Below the pieces are notes generated by a model. It made no database searches. It saw nothing but the letters and a program-made list of their open reading frames with translations, and had not been told where the DNA came from. DNA of 64,000 nucleotides from Alicycliphilus denitrificans K601 (GTDB lineage Bacteria; Pseudomonadota; Gammaproteobacteria; Burkholderiales; Burkholderiaceae_C): the NCBI RefSeq assembly GCF_000204645.1, contig NC_015422.1, positions 2,807,001 to 2,871,000 on the forward strand, read 5' to 3'. Positions 45,070 to 54,075 of this stretch are shown in pieces. Every line of letters begins with the position of its first letter. The first letter of the stretch is position 1. Made by a program: the position numbers and the translations under genes.

Positions 45070-45732
45070 TCATGGCTGTGGCCGATCTGTCGGTCCTGGC
45101 GGAGATGTTCCCGGTGCGGCTCGATGCTGCGAACCCGGATCGAGCGCCTGGGCGCGGCTCAGCGCGGCGTGCAGGGTCGCCGTCCGGTCCTGGACCCTGC
45201 GGATCCAGGGCGATGGGAAAGCAGATGCAAGCCACGCATAGAGCGTGTACTTCACCAGCTTGCCCAACCAGAGCGCCAGAAGAACCTCGGCCACCGGCAG
45301 CCGGGAGATTGCCGCGAACATGAGAGCAGGCGTCAGCGGTACCGGGAGCGCTGCAATGACCAGCAGCGCGGGCACGCCGTACCCGCCGAGCCAGGACGTG
45401 GCGTCACGCCAGGCCGTTGATCGCACCACGTCGGGGTAGGCGACGAAGAAACGGTTCCAGCCCAAGTGATGAAACACGAGATAGAGGACCAGTGCGCCGA
45501 TGGCCGCGCCGATGCTGGAGGTTGCGGCGATGCTCCGCCAGCGCCGCGGGGCGAGTAGCACGGCAGCGACGAGCAACGTTCCGAACGGAATCGTCATCGA
45601 CAGCGTGGTGGCCATGGCCACGGCCGCCACGATGAGGGGAAAGGCACGCGTCTCCGCCCCGCGGGTCAGCGCGCGCAGCAGGCCGGTCTCGACGGTTTCG
45701 GCGGTTTCGACGGTTTCGTGCAGCATCGTCAT
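45070..45732 (-). CDS. VTT-domain (DedA/YqaA-like) membrane protein
   Basis: A 220-residue integral membrane protein with helices at about 30–65 and 75–95, the conserved STAWRDATSWLGGYGVPALL reentrant-like region, then PLTPALMFAAISRLPVAEVL and LWLGKLVKYTLYAWLAS. This is the SNARE-associated/VTT layout of YqaA-type DedA relatives, linked to lipid handling in membranes. The C-terminal tail is Pro-rich and soluble. It follows the protease gene by 6 nt. Confidence 0.75.
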   Translation of the reverse strand: MTMLHETVETAETVETGLLRALTRGAETRAFPLIVAAVAMATTLSMTIPFGTLLVAAVLLAPRRWRSIAATSSIGAAIGALVLYLVFHHLGWNRFFVAYPDVVRSTAWRDATSWLGGYGVPALLVIAALPVPLTPALMFAAISRLPVAEVLLALWLGKLVKYTLYAWLASAFPSPWIRRVQDRTATLHAALSRAQALDPGSQHRAAPGTSPPGPTDRPQP

Positions 45733-45738
45733 CGGCGC

Positions 45739-46914
45739 TCAGGGCTTGCGGACCGCGGGCCGCTGCCCGAGTTCGACTTGTACGGTCACCGTCTCGCGGC
45801 CGCGCAGGATCTTGAATTGGGCGTTGCTGCCCGGTGCGACCGCGGCTGTTTCGCCGATCAGGCCGGCGGTGTCCGGGATCTCCTTGCCGTTGATCGCAAG
45901 CACCGTGTCACCGGGCCTCAGCCCGGCGCGATCGGCAGGCCCGCCGCGCTGCACCGCCACCAGTGCGGCGCCCCCGGTGGCACCGGTGGCCTCGTGGATC
46001 ACGTCGCGGGCGCTCACCCCCAGCCAGCCCCGGCGCACGCGGCCGGTGGCAATGATCTGCTCCATCACCTGCCGTGCCAAGCTGACCGGGATCGCGAAGC
46101 CGATCCCCTGGGAGCCGCCGCTGCGCGAGTAGATGGCGGTGTTGATGCCGACGAGATGGCCGTTTCCATCGACGAGCGCGCCGCCCGAATTGCCGGGGTT
46201 GATCGCCGCGTCGGTCTGGATGAAGTTCTCGAAGGTGTTGATGCCCAGGCGGTTGCGCCCCGTGGCACTCACAATGCCTTGCGTGACGGTCTGGCCGACC
46301 CCGAACGGATCGCCGACGGCCAACACGATGTCGCCGACCTGCACCGATGCTGGATCAGCGAAGGTGATGGGCTGCAGCCCCGTGGCCTCGACGCGCAGCA
46401 CGGCAAGGTCCGACTCCGGATCGATACCGACGACGCGCGCCGTGGCAACCTTCTCGCCTGGCAGCATCACGGCGATCTCGTCGGCGCCCTCCACGACATG
46501 GTTGTTCGTGAGGATATAGCCCTGGGCCGCGACGATGACGCCTGACCCAAGACTCGACGCGCCTTGGGCGGCGTCCTCATCGCCGCCATCGGGCCGCAAC
46601 CAGTTCTGCATCCTGCGCGGAGGTGTCTTGCGGGTGTAGATGTTCACAACCGAAGCGGACGCCTTGGCGGCGGCGGCGCGAAACCCCGCCTCCAGGCGGG
46701 CTGTGGTCGCGCTCGGTGTGGTAGGCGCCGAGCCGGTAGCGGCGCCCGCATGCGGCGCCTCCTGTACCGCCACGACGTCGGGCGTCACAGGGAAAGGCGC
46801 CGGCCCGAAGGCCCGCCAGGCGATGATGACCCCCGCGCCGATCGCGATTGCCTGGGCCAGCAGGAGCCAGAGCCGCCGCAGCGCGGAGGGGCGGCGTACA
46901 AGGTCGTCGCTCAT
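45739..46914 (-). CDS. DegP/DegS-like serine protease with PDZ domain
   Basis: A 391-residue membrane-anchored periplasmic protease. A single N-terminal helix (LWLLLAQAIAIGAGVIIAW) anchors it. The trypsin-like triad is visible: His in LTNNHVVEGADE, Asp in PESDLAVLRV and Ser in INPGNSGGALVDGNG. One PDZ domain follows (ALVAVQRGGPADRAGLRPGD), as in DegS. It probably degrades or senses misfolded envelope proteins. It overlaps prs by 4 nt, which is unusual for a protease. Confidence 0.92.
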   Translation of the reverse strand: MSDDLVRRPSALRRLWLLLAQAIAIGAGVIIAWRAFGPAPFPVTPDVVAVQEAPHAGAATGSAPTTPSATTARLEAGFRAAAAKASASVVNIYTRKTPPRRMQNWLRPDGGDEDAAQGASSLGSGVIVAAQGYILTNNHVVEGADEIAVMLPGEKVATARVVGIDPESDLAVLRVEATGLQPITFADPASVQVGDIVLAVGDPFGVGQTVTQGIVSATGRNRLGINTFENFIQTDAAINPGNSGGALVDGNGHLVGINTAIYSRSGGSQGIGFAIPVSLARQVMEQIIATGRVRRGWLGVSARDVIHEATGATGGAALVAVQRGGPADRAGLRPGDTVLAINGKEIPDTAGLIGETAAVAPGSNAQFKILRGRETVTVQVELGQRPAVRKP

Positions 46915-47810
46915 GTGGCGCTGGCCTCGATCAGGTCCTGAACCGCGGCCGCCAGCGGTGCCACCACGCTGATGCCATTGGAGGCATGCGGCACGGTGTC
47001 GCAGGTCAGCACCCGCAGGGGGCCCGCCGCGAGGAGCGCGTCATAGGCATCGGCGGCAAAGAGCGCATGCACACCGATGCACACCGGCGGCGGCAATCCG
47101 ACGCGGCGCACGCTCGCGATGGCCTGGATCATCGTGCGCGCGCTGGACACGATGTCGTCGATGAGCACGGGCTGGCGGCCTGCCAAGGCCGAGGTGTCGG
47201 GCAGGCTGACCTCCACGTCCTTGTCGCCCCGGCGAATCTTCTGCAGCACGGTAAACGGTGCATCGGCCCCCCGCGCGACTTCCTGGACCCATTGCTCGCT
47301 TTCGGCGTCGGGGCCGATCAGCACTGGGCGATCCACGTTCGCCGCGACCCAGGCCGCGATGACGGGCGCGGACTGCACGGCGCGCGTGGGCACCCGGTAA
47401 ATCTCGCCAAGCGAGTGGTAGCGGTGCAGATGGGGGTCGACGGTGACGACACCATCGAACACCGTCGATACCAGCGCAGCGAACGTTCGGGACGTGATCG
47501 CTTCGCCCGTGTTGAAGCGCCGGTCCTGGCGCAGGTACGCCAGGTAGGGCGCTGCCAGCAGTACGCGTGTGGCACCGAGGTCGCGTGCAGCGTCTGCCGC
47601 GAACAGCAGGGGCAGCGCCTTGGCGTCGGGCTGTGCCAGGCTGGCCACGAGCACGACGGTGCGGCCCGTCACGTCGGCGTCCAGCCGCACCAGCGACTCG
47701 CCGTCCGGAAACCGGTGTAATTGAAGGGTGGCCCGCTCCGCACGCAACGCGCGGACGAGGCCGTCGGCGAAGGCCTCGTCGCCTGGCAGGTGAAAAATGA
47801 GTGGTTTCAT
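46911..47810 (-). CDS. prs: Ribose-phosphate pyrophosphokinase (PRPP synthetase)
   Basis: A 299-residue enzyme that makes PRPP from ribose 5-phosphate and ATP. The two phosphoribosyltransferase-like halves are recognisable: RFPDGESLVRLDADV and PYLAYLRQDRRFNTGEAITS (the flexible ATP loop), then the PRPP motif PVLIDDIVSSARTMIQAI. It differs from housekeeping PrsA (about 315 residues) and resembles the shorter class found in archaea and accessory loci. It overlaps the phosphorylase and protease genes by 4 nt each, so it works with the pentose-phosphate and nucleoside genes nearby. Confidence 0.88.
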   Translation of the reverse strand: MKPLIFHLPGDEAFADGLVRALRAERATLQLHRFPDGESLVRLDADVTGRTVVLVASLAQPDAKALPLLFAADAARDLGATRVLLAAPYLAYLRQDRRFNTGEAITSRTFAALVSTVFDGVVTVDPHLHRYHSLGEIYRVPTRAVQSAPVIAAWVAANVDRPVLIGPDAESEQWVQEVARGADAPFTVLQKIRRGDKDVEVSLPDTSALAGRQPVLIDDIVSSARTMIQAIASVRRVGLPPPVCIGVHALFAADAYDALLAAGPLRVLTCDTVPHASNGISVVAPLAAAVQDLIEASAT

Positions 47811-49348
47811 GCGTGCTCTGAAATCTGGAAGATCGGTGGGCGCGCGCGGACGAACTCCAGGGCATAGGCCAGTTCGCCTGGTGCCTGGGCATGCAGCGTG
47901 AACAGCGGCTGTCCGGCTTCGACGCGATCGCCAAGGCGCGCGTGCACATCGATGCCGGCGGCCGGGGCGGTCGGCGCACCGGCGAGCTTGGCCGCCCGCG
48001 CGAGCAGGCGGTTGTCGATGCGGGTGACACGGCCCGTGGCCGGCGATTCGACGGTGTGCAGATGCGCCGCCATCGGGAGGCTTCGAAGGCCGCCCTGCTC
48101 AGAGCAGATTGCCTGGAACTTGGCCCAGGCCCGGCCATCGGCCAGCACCTCGGTGGCGAGCTTCAGGCCGCCGCCGGCCGGCGCCGCGCCGCCCATTTCG
48201 AGAATGTCCGCCGCCAGCCGCAGCGCCCGCTCCCGCAGGTCGGCCGGGGCCTCGGGTTTACCCTGCAGGACGGCCAGCACGTCGCGTGCTTCCAGTGCGG
48301 GGCCGATCCCGCGGCCGACCGGCTGTTCGCCGTCGGTGACGCGCAAGAACACCTGCAGGCCTATGGCGCCCCCCACCTCCTGCAGGCGCCGGCCGAGCGA
48401 CGCCGCGGCGTGTGCGCTGCGCACTTTCGCGGTGGCGCCCACGGGCAGATCGATCAGCACATGGGTCGAACCCGCAGCGGCCTTCTTGGACAGGACCGAG
48501 GCCACGAGCTGCCCTTCGCTGTCGAGATCGAGTGGCCGCTCGACGCGGATAAGGATGTCGTCGGCGGGGCTGAGCCGGACCGAGCCGCCCCACACGATGC
48601 AGCCGCCCGTGCGCTCGACCACGCGTCGCATGCTCGGCACATCCAGGTTGACCGGTGCCAGCACCTCCATCGTGTCGGCCGTCCCGGCCGGTGAGGTGAT
48701 GGCGCGCGAGGAGGTCTTGGGCATCATGAGGCCGCAGGCGGTCACGATGGGCACCACGAGCAGGGTCGTGCGATTCCCAGGCAGGCCGCCGACGCAGTGC
48801 TTGTCCACGACCAGCGGACGGCCCCAATCGATGCGGTCGCCGACGGCGATCATGGCTTTCGTGAGCGAGACCGTCTCCGCCAGGTCGAGGCGATCGCCCG
48901 CGCAGGCGGTGATGAAGGTGGCGAGGTGCAGGTCCGAGTAACGGCCCGCCGCGACGTCGGAGATGATCGCGCCGAACTCGGCGTCGCCAAGGGAGTTGCC
49001 GTAGACCTTGGCCCGGACATGGCTGAGCGAATCCAGCGGTGGCGCATGGGTGACCGCTACCGGCTCACCCGGCTGCGCACCCAGCGATGCCCATGCGGAC
49101 TCGGACAGACCGGCAACGTTCTCGGCCAGCCAATCACCGTCGACGACACTGAGCGTCGCCACGATGCTTCGGCCGCCGGCCGTCAATTGCACGCGCGCCT
49201 GGGTCGTGAAGCCCTCCGATCGACAGACCGGGCAATCGCGCCGCATGTAGACCACAGGCTCCTGATAGGTGTCGATGCCCGTGCGCCACGCCTGCAGCCT
49301 GTTCCCGGCCTCCTTGGCGCGGCCGGCTTCATGCATTTGCGCTGTCAT
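47807..49348 (-). CDS. AMP/thymidine phosphorylase of the archaeal-like family
   Basis: A 513-residue protein longer than E. coli DeoA (440), with an extra N-terminal domain (residues about 1–90) as in archaeal AMP phosphorylases. Core motifs are VVDKHCVGGLPGNRTTLLVV, TSSRAITSPAGTADTMEVLA, the phosphate region VLSKKAAAGSTHVLIDLPVG and a C-terminal beta domain (HTVESPATGRVTRIDNRL). It should release pentose phosphate from a nucleotide or nucleoside: AMP to ribose 1,5-bisphosphate, or thymidine to deoxyribose 1-phosphate. The choice cannot be read from sequence. An N-terminal CPVC pair might bind metal. Confidence 0.85.
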   Translation of the reverse strand: MTAQMHEAGRAKEAGNRLQAWRTGIDTYQEPVVYMRRDCPVCRSEGFTTQARVQLTAGGRSIVATLSVVDGDWLAENVAGLSESAWASLGAQPGEPVAVTHAPPLDSLSHVRAKVYGNSLGDAEFGAIISDVAAGRYSDLHLATFITACAGDRLDLAETVSLTKAMIAVGDRIDWGRPLVVDKHCVGGLPGNRTTLLVVPIVTACGLMMPKTSSRAITSPAGTADTMEVLAPVNLDVPSMRRVVERTGGCIVWGGSVRLSPADDILIRVERPLDLDSEGQLVASVLSKKAAAGSTHVLIDLPVGATAKVRSAHAAASLGRRLQEVGGAIGLQVFLRVTDGEQPVGRGIGPALEARDVLAVLQGKPEAPADLRERALRLAADILEMGGAAPAGGGLKLATEVLADGRAWAKFQAICSEQGGLRSLPMAAHLHTVESPATGRVTRIDNRLLARAAKLAGAPTAPAAGIDVHARLGDRVEAGQPLFTLHAQAPGELAYALEFVRARPPIFQISEHA

Positions 49349-50703
49349 GCAAGCTCCACGGTCTGCAGGTAGTCGGGCACCGAGACCGCCCAGCCGAGTT
49401 CATGGTCGATCCGCGAGCGCAGCGCATCGGCCGCTTCGGGCTCGCCGTGCGTCACGAACGTGCGGCGCGGCGTCTGCGTGAAGCCGCGCAGCCACGTGAT
49501 GATCTCGTCGGCATCGGCATGGGCGGAGAGGTTGTCGAGCGAGGCCACCTCGGCGCGAATCGGCACGTCTTCGCCATGGATGCGAACGGTGGACGCACCG
49601 TGCAGGATCGCCGCACCGCGGGTTCCACCCGCCTGGTAACCGGCAAACAGGATCGTGTTGCGCCGATCGGGTGCGAAGGACTTCAGGTGGTGAACCACCC
49701 GGCCACCCGTGGCCATGCCGCTGGCGGAGATGATCACCATCGGCCCGCGGCCGGCACTGAGCGCCTTGGACTCCTCGACCTTGTTGACGATCTTCGCGGC
49801 GTGGCACATGCCCTCGCACTCCTCGGGCGAGAGTCGATGCTCGTCACGGTGGGCGTGGTACAGCCGCGTGGCATCGATGGCCATCGGGCTGTCCAGGTAC
49901 ACCGGCAGGTGGTGGATGCGGCCCTGCTTCTTGAGCTGGTAGATGCCATACATCAGGCTTTGGGCGCGGCCTACCGCGAACGCGGGGATGACCACGACGC
50001 CGCCGCGGGCGGCGGTCCGATTGATCACAGTCTCCAGTTTTTCCAGCGCGCCAGTCTCTTCATGCTTGCGGTTGCCGTAGGTGGACTCCACCAGCAGGTA
50101 GTCCGCGCCCGGGACCTGCACCGGCGGGCGCAGCACCGGGTCGTTCGGGCGGCCGATGTCGCCGGAGAAGAGCACCGAGCGCTGCCCATCGCTGAGGTGC
50201 ACGAAGGCGGAGCCGAGCATGTGCCCCGAGGGCTCCAGCCGGGCTGTGAGTCCGGGCAGAGCCTCGAAGGCCTCGGCGAACGGACGCGGGGAGAAAAGCT
50301 TCAGGCAGCGCTCGGCATCCTCCCGCGTGTACAGCGGCAGCGCGGGCTTATGCTTGGAGAAGCCGTAGCGGTTGGCGAACTTCGCCTCTTCTTCCTGCAA
50401 ATGACCACTGTCGGTGAGCAGGATCTTGCATAGCTCATGCGTCGCGGACGTGCAATAGACCCGCCCGCGAAAACCCTGCCGCGCCAGCAGCGGCAGGTAG
50501 CCGCTGTGATCGATGTGGGCGTGGGTGAGCACGACAGCATCGATCGTCTTGGGCGCGACCGGCAGCGGCTCCCAATTGCGCAGCCGCAGCTGCTTAAAGC
50601 CCTGGAACAGGCCGCTGTCCACCAGGATGGTCGCGTCGCCATGGCGCAGGAGGTATTTCGAACCGGTCACGGTGCCCGTGGCACCCAGAAACTGAAGTTG
50701 CAT
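49345..50703 (-). CDS. Beta-CASP metallo-beta-lactamase RNase-like protein
   Basis: A 452-residue enzyme of the CPSF/beta-CASP family, which cuts or trims RNA. Zinc motifs are LTHAHIDHSGYLPLLARQG, the later His in LEPSGHMLGSAFVHL, FSGDIGRPND, and the C-terminal FVTHGEPEAADALRSRI. The beta-CASP insert includes VVIPAFAVGRAQSLMYGIYQ. RNA decay to nucleotides would supply the phosphorylase whose gene it overlaps by 4 nt; this link is inference. Confidence 0.92.
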   Translation of the reverse strand: MQLQFLGATGTVTGSKYLLRHGDATILVDSGLFQGFKQLRLRNWEPLPVAPKTIDAVVLTHAHIDHSGYLPLLARQGFRGRVYCTSATHELCKILLTDSGHLQEEEAKFANRYGFSKHKPALPLYTREDAERCLKLFSPRPFAEAFEALPGLTARLEPSGHMLGSAFVHLSDGQRSVLFSGDIGRPNDPVLRPPVQVPGADYLLVESTYGNRKHEETGALEKLETVINRTAARGGVVVIPAFAVGRAQSLMYGIYQLKKQGRIHHLPVYLDSPMAIDATRLYHAHRDEHRLSPEECEGMCHAAKIVNKVEESKALSAGRGPMVIISASGMATGGRVVHHLKSFAPDRRNTILFAGYQAGGTRGAAILHGASTVRIHGEDVPIRAEVASLDNLSAHADADEIITWLRGFTQTPRRTFVTHGEPEAADALRSRIDHELGWAVSVPDYLQTVELA

Positions 50704-50728
50704 GGAAAGTCTCCAAGGATGTTGTCGT

Positions 50729-51226
50729 TCAAAAAATGACTGGCCGATCGGGCAACTCGTTGCCGTCGCCCGCGCCCCGCGGAAAGTGCTGCATCAACAG
50801 ATGGCTGACGGCGGCGATGCCTTCCATGGAACCGGCCTCAAAGCGCCCCTGCGCGAACTGGGCTTCCATGCGCTGGCACACACCTGACCACATGTCGGCA
50901 CCGCAACAGGCATGGATGCCGCGATCGGCCACGACCTCCACCGCCCGATCGGCCAGCAGCACGTAGATGAGCACGCCGCTGTTATGCGCCGTGTCCCATA
51001 CGCCCATACGGGCGAACAGATCCAGCGCTCGCTCGCGCGGCGACTGGTCTCGCCACAGCGGCGATCCGTCCAGCGCGCCCTCGACCACGAAGCGCAACTG
51101 GCCGCCATGCTGGGACTCTCCCGCACGGATGGCTTGCTCGATGGCGTCCAGAGTGCGCGGCGGGAAGGCGCGGCGTACCGCGCGGCCGGTGGTGGCGAGG
51201 TGGCGAAGAAGTCGTTGAATGTTCAT
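50729..51226 (-). CDS. TPM-domain protein without signal peptide
   Basis: A 165-residue protein with the TPM fold of YgcG/Psb32 proteins: AIEQAIRAGESQHGGQLRFV, ARMGVWDTAHNSGVLIYVLL and VEVVADRGIHACCGADMW. The start at 51226, one base after the TPM gene upstream, fits better than the longer frame. It lacks an obvious signal peptide or membrane helix, so it may act at the inner face or be a partner of the larger TPM protein next to it. Confidence 0.8.
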   Translation of the reverse strand: MNIQRLLRHLATTGRAVRRAFPPRTLDAIEQAIRAGESQHGGQLRFVVEGALDGSPLWRDQSPRERALDLFARMGVWDTAHNSGVLIYVLLADRAVEVVADRGIHACCGADMWSGVCQRMEAQFAQGRFEAGSMEGIAAVSHLLMQHFPRGAGDGNELPDRPVIF

Positions 51227-51227
51227 C

Positions 51228-52133
51228 TCACCACCGTCCTGAGGCGCCACCGCCACCAAAGCCGCCGCCACCGCCGCGGAATCCTCCTCCGCCGCCGCCG
51301 AATCCGCCACCAGGCCCCCCACCACCCCGATGGCTCCCATGCATGCCGCTGTGGCCGCCCATGCCGATGCCTAGCAGCGTGACGAAGAATCCCGCCAATC
51401 CGGCCATCGCGGCTACCGCGAGGGTGCCCACCACCAGCCACGCCGCAGCACCCAATACCCCGGCTGTGACCACGGCGCCAGGGACCCGGCCGAGCGCGTT
51501 GCGCAGCAATCCGCCCAGCATCAAAGCCACGATGAACAGGAAGGGCCAGGCCTGGCCGATGTCGTTGGTCCGGCCTTGCCGCCGTGGATCCGCCGCAGGC
51601 AGGGCTTCGCCGTCGACGACGCGCATGATCTGTTCGGCGCCTGCCGCGATGCCACCGCCGAAATCGCCCTGGCGAAAGCGCGGCGTGATTACTTCGTCGA
51701 TGATGCGCCGCGCCACCAGGTCGCTCAGCGCGCCCTCGATGCCGTAGCCAACCTCGATGCGCACGGCGCGATCTTCCTTGGCAACCAGCAGCAGTGCGCC
51801 ATCGTCCACCTTGCGGCGGCCGAGCTTCCACTGCTCGACCACCCGCATGGCGTACTGCTCGACCGGTTCAGGCCGCGTGGAGCCGACCATCAGCACCGCG
51901 ATCTGCACGCCCTTGCGTTCCTCGAAGGCACGAAGCTGCGCATCCAGCGAGGCGACCCGATCGGCGGCGAGCGTCCCCGTGAGGTCGGTGACACGCGCCT
52001 GCAGCGGCGGAATAGCGACCAGCTCCTGCGCGGACGCGACCACCAGGAACAGGCTCAGCAACAGCCAGACCAACATGCGGGCCAGGCGCAGGTGGGCGGC
52101 CGGGTACGGCACCGCTGTTCTCAGCGTGCTCAT
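51228..52133 (-). CDS. TPM-domain membrane protein (YgcG-like)
   Basis: A 301-residue protein. An N-terminal signal (ARMLVWLLLSLFLVVASAQE) is followed by the TPM domain (LAADRVASLDAQLRAFEERK, VQIAVLMVGSTRPEPVEQYA, ALLLVAKEDRAVRIEVGYGI). Two or three membrane helices lie at about 198–250. The C-terminal tail is Gly-rich (GGGGGFRGGGGGFGGG). YgcG proteins often occur beside LemA, as here. Confidence 0.9.
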   Translation of the reverse strand: MSTLRTAVPYPAAHLRLARMLVWLLLSLFLVVASAQELVAIPPLQARVTDLTGTLAADRVASLDAQLRAFEERKGVQIAVLMVGSTRPEPVEQYAMRVVEQWKLGRRKVDDGALLLVAKEDRAVRIEVGYGIEGALSDLVARRIIDEVITPRFRQGDFGGGIAAGAEQIMRVVDGEALPAADPRRQGRTNDIGQAWPFLFIVALMLGGLLRNALGRVPGAVVTAGVLGAAAWLVVGTLAVAAMAGLAGFFVTLLGIGMGGHSGMHGSHRGGGGPGGGFGGGGGGFRGGGGGFGGGGASGRW

Positions 52134-52134
52134 A

Positions 52135-52746
52135 TCAGGGGCGCGCCGCCGGTGCCGAGGCGCCGAAGTTGACCTGGGGCGGCGTGGCCATCGCCTTCTC
52201 GTCGGCGACGGAGAAGTTCGGCTTGACGTCGTAGCTGAACACCTTGGCCGTGATGTTGGTCGGGAAGCTGCGCGTGAGGACGTTGTAGTCCTGCACCACC
52301 TTCACATAGCGCCCGCGGGCCACGGTGATGCGGTTCTCGGTGCCTTCAAGCTGCGCGCGCAGTTCCTGGAAGGCCTGGTTGGCTTTGAGCTGCGGGTAGT
52401 TCTCGCTCACGACCAGCAGCCTGCTCAGCGCGCCGGACAGCTCGCCCTGCACCGCCTGGAACTTCTGGAACGCCTCGGGGTTGTTGACGAGTTCCGGAGT
52501 AGCCTGAATCGAGGTGGCCTTGGCGCGCGCTTCGACGACCCGGGTCAGCGTCTCTTGTTCGAAGTTGGTCTCTCCTTTCACCGTCGCGACGATGTTCGGT
52601 ATCAGATCTGCGCGCCGCTGGTACTGGTTCAGCACCTCGGACCAGGCAGACTTGGTCTGTTCGTCCAACCGCTGGAAGTCGTTGTAGCCGCATCCGCTCA
52701 GCGACAGGGCAAGCGCTGCGAGCAGGGTCGTCAGGATAAGTCTCAT
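52135..52746 (-). CDS. lemA: LemA family protein
   Basis: A 203-residue lipoprotein. The start at 52746 begins a signal with lipobox (LALSLSGCGYNDFQ); the longer upstream frame is a shadow of the MFS gene. The LemA helices are clear: DEQTKSAWSEVLNQYQRRAD, LIPNIVATVKGETNFEQETL and VVSENYPQLKANQAFQELRA, with the conserved YNxFQ and FPTN. It faces the periplasm. LemA plus TPM pairs are common but their function is unclear. The 5' end overlaps the MFS stop by 4 nt. Confidence 0.9.
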   Translation of the reverse strand: MRLILTTLLAALALSLSGCGYNDFQRLDEQTKSAWSEVLNQYQRRADLIPNIVATVKGETNFEQETLTRVVEARAKATSIQATPELVNNPEAFQKFQAVQGELSGALSRLLVVSENYPQLKANQAFQELRAQLEGTENRITVARGRYVKVVQDYNVLTRSFPTNITAKVFSYDVKPNFSVADEKAMATPPQVNFGASAPAARP

Positions 52747-54071
52747 GGTTCGGTCTCCGTGGAGGAAGGTGAAGCTGTCAGCAGGGCCGGGTTCGCTGGC
52801 CACCACTGCCGGGGAATCAGCAAGAATGCGAGGGTGGCCACGAGCGGGATGGAGAGCCATGCGAAGCTGCTCTGCATGACGGTGCCGAACAGCCAGCCGG
52901 CGACTGCCGATCCAAGCGTCTGCCCGAAGCCGGCTGCTGCCGCTAGGCCGCCCATCGCGGTTCCGAGCCGCCGACGTGCGGAGCCTGCGGCGAGGTAGGC
53001 AACGGTCGGCAGCACGATACCGGTGCCCGCCGCTGTGAAACTGACGCCAACGTACATCCAGGTCTCGCTGCCATGGCGAGCCAGCACCGCGAGTCCCGCG
53101 ATACCCAGGACCATGCCGGCAGCCAACATGCGACGGGGATCAGCGCGCTCAAGCAAGCCGGTGAAAAACAGGACCGCGTTGACGCCCAACATCACCAGGC
53201 TGCATGCGGCGAACATCCACGACACCTCGCGCGACGTGAGTTCGGGATGACGCTGGCCCTGCAGCACGATGCCGAGTTCAAAGCCGGCGAGCACGAACAT
53301 GACCACGCCATTGAGCAGCCAGAGCGTGAAGGACCGGCTCTCGGGCGGGCCGTCGTCATCGCTCGGGCCCGCATCCAGAGTGCTGGACGGCGCGGGAAGC
53401 GTGGCGGCCAGGCCCAGCATCATCAACGCACCCAGCGCGGCCGAGAGTCCGATCACGAGCTTGGTCGATGACCCCTGCACGAGGGCGGCGAAGACGCCCA
53501 AGCCGGCAAGGCGATCCGCGACGGCGTTGAGGCCGGGTCCGAACAGGAACCCGAGCAGCGACATCGCGCCCAACCATGCGAAGCGCTTGGCGCGTATCGC
53601 CTGCGGCGTGTACTGCGCGACGAGCGCCGGCACCACGGGCACGACTGCGGCGACAAAGAAGCCCGCAGCGCCGCGCAGCGCATAGATGCCGACCACGCCC
53701 ACAGATTCGGGGCGCAGCAGCGGAAGCAGGCTCGCCACATAGCCGACCAGCCCGACCAACAGCACGCGGGCGCGTCCCAGCCTGTCCGCCAGCACGCCCC
53801 ACAGTGGCGCCCCCACAAGTATCCCGGCCGTGTAGATGCCGCTGAGGTAGCCGACATGGCGCGCGAGCACCGTTGGATCCGCGTCGCCCATCAGAGGGCG
53901 CAGCCAGTCGGGAATCAAGGGCATCAACGCGCCATACCCGGCCGAGACAACGAACACGGCCGCCGCCAGCCAGCCCAGCTGAACGACGCCCAGATCGTCC
54001 TGACGGGCCAGCCTGGCTTTGGACGGCGGCGATCTCATCGGGCGGCTCTCGACCATGGTGGCTCGCAGCAC
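52743..54071 (-). CDS. MFS transporter
   Basis: A 442-residue protein with about 12 membrane helices. The conserved MFS loop 2–3 motif reads APLWGVLADRLGRARVLL. A central hydrophilic loop (GPSDDDGPPESRS) divides the two halves. It resembles drug/proton antiporters, but the substrate cannot be read. The start (54071, or ATG 54056) lies 4 nt after the P-type ATPase stop. Confidence 0.88.
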   Translation of the reverse strand: MLRATMVESRPMRSPPSKARLARQDDLGVVQLGWLAAAVFVVSAGYGALMPLIPDWLRPLMGDADPTVLARHVGYLSGIYTAGILVGAPLWGVLADRLGRARVLLVGLVGYVASLLPLLRPESVGVVGIYALRGAAGFFVAAVVPVVPALVAQYTPQAIRAKRFAWLGAMSLLGFLFGPGLNAVADRLAGLGVFAALVQGSSTKLVIGLSAALGALMMLGLAATLPAPSSTLDAGPSDDDGPPESRSFTLWLLNGVVMFVLAGFELGIVLQGQRHPELTSREVSWMFAACSLVMLGVNAVLFFTGLLERADPRRMLAAGMVLGIAGLAVLARHGSETWMYVGVSFTAAGTGIVLPTVAYLAAGSARRRLGTAMGGLAAAAGFGQTLGSAVAGWLFGTVMQSSFAWLSIPLVATLAFLLIPRQWWPANPALLTASPSSTETEP

Positions 54072-54075
54072 GGGC

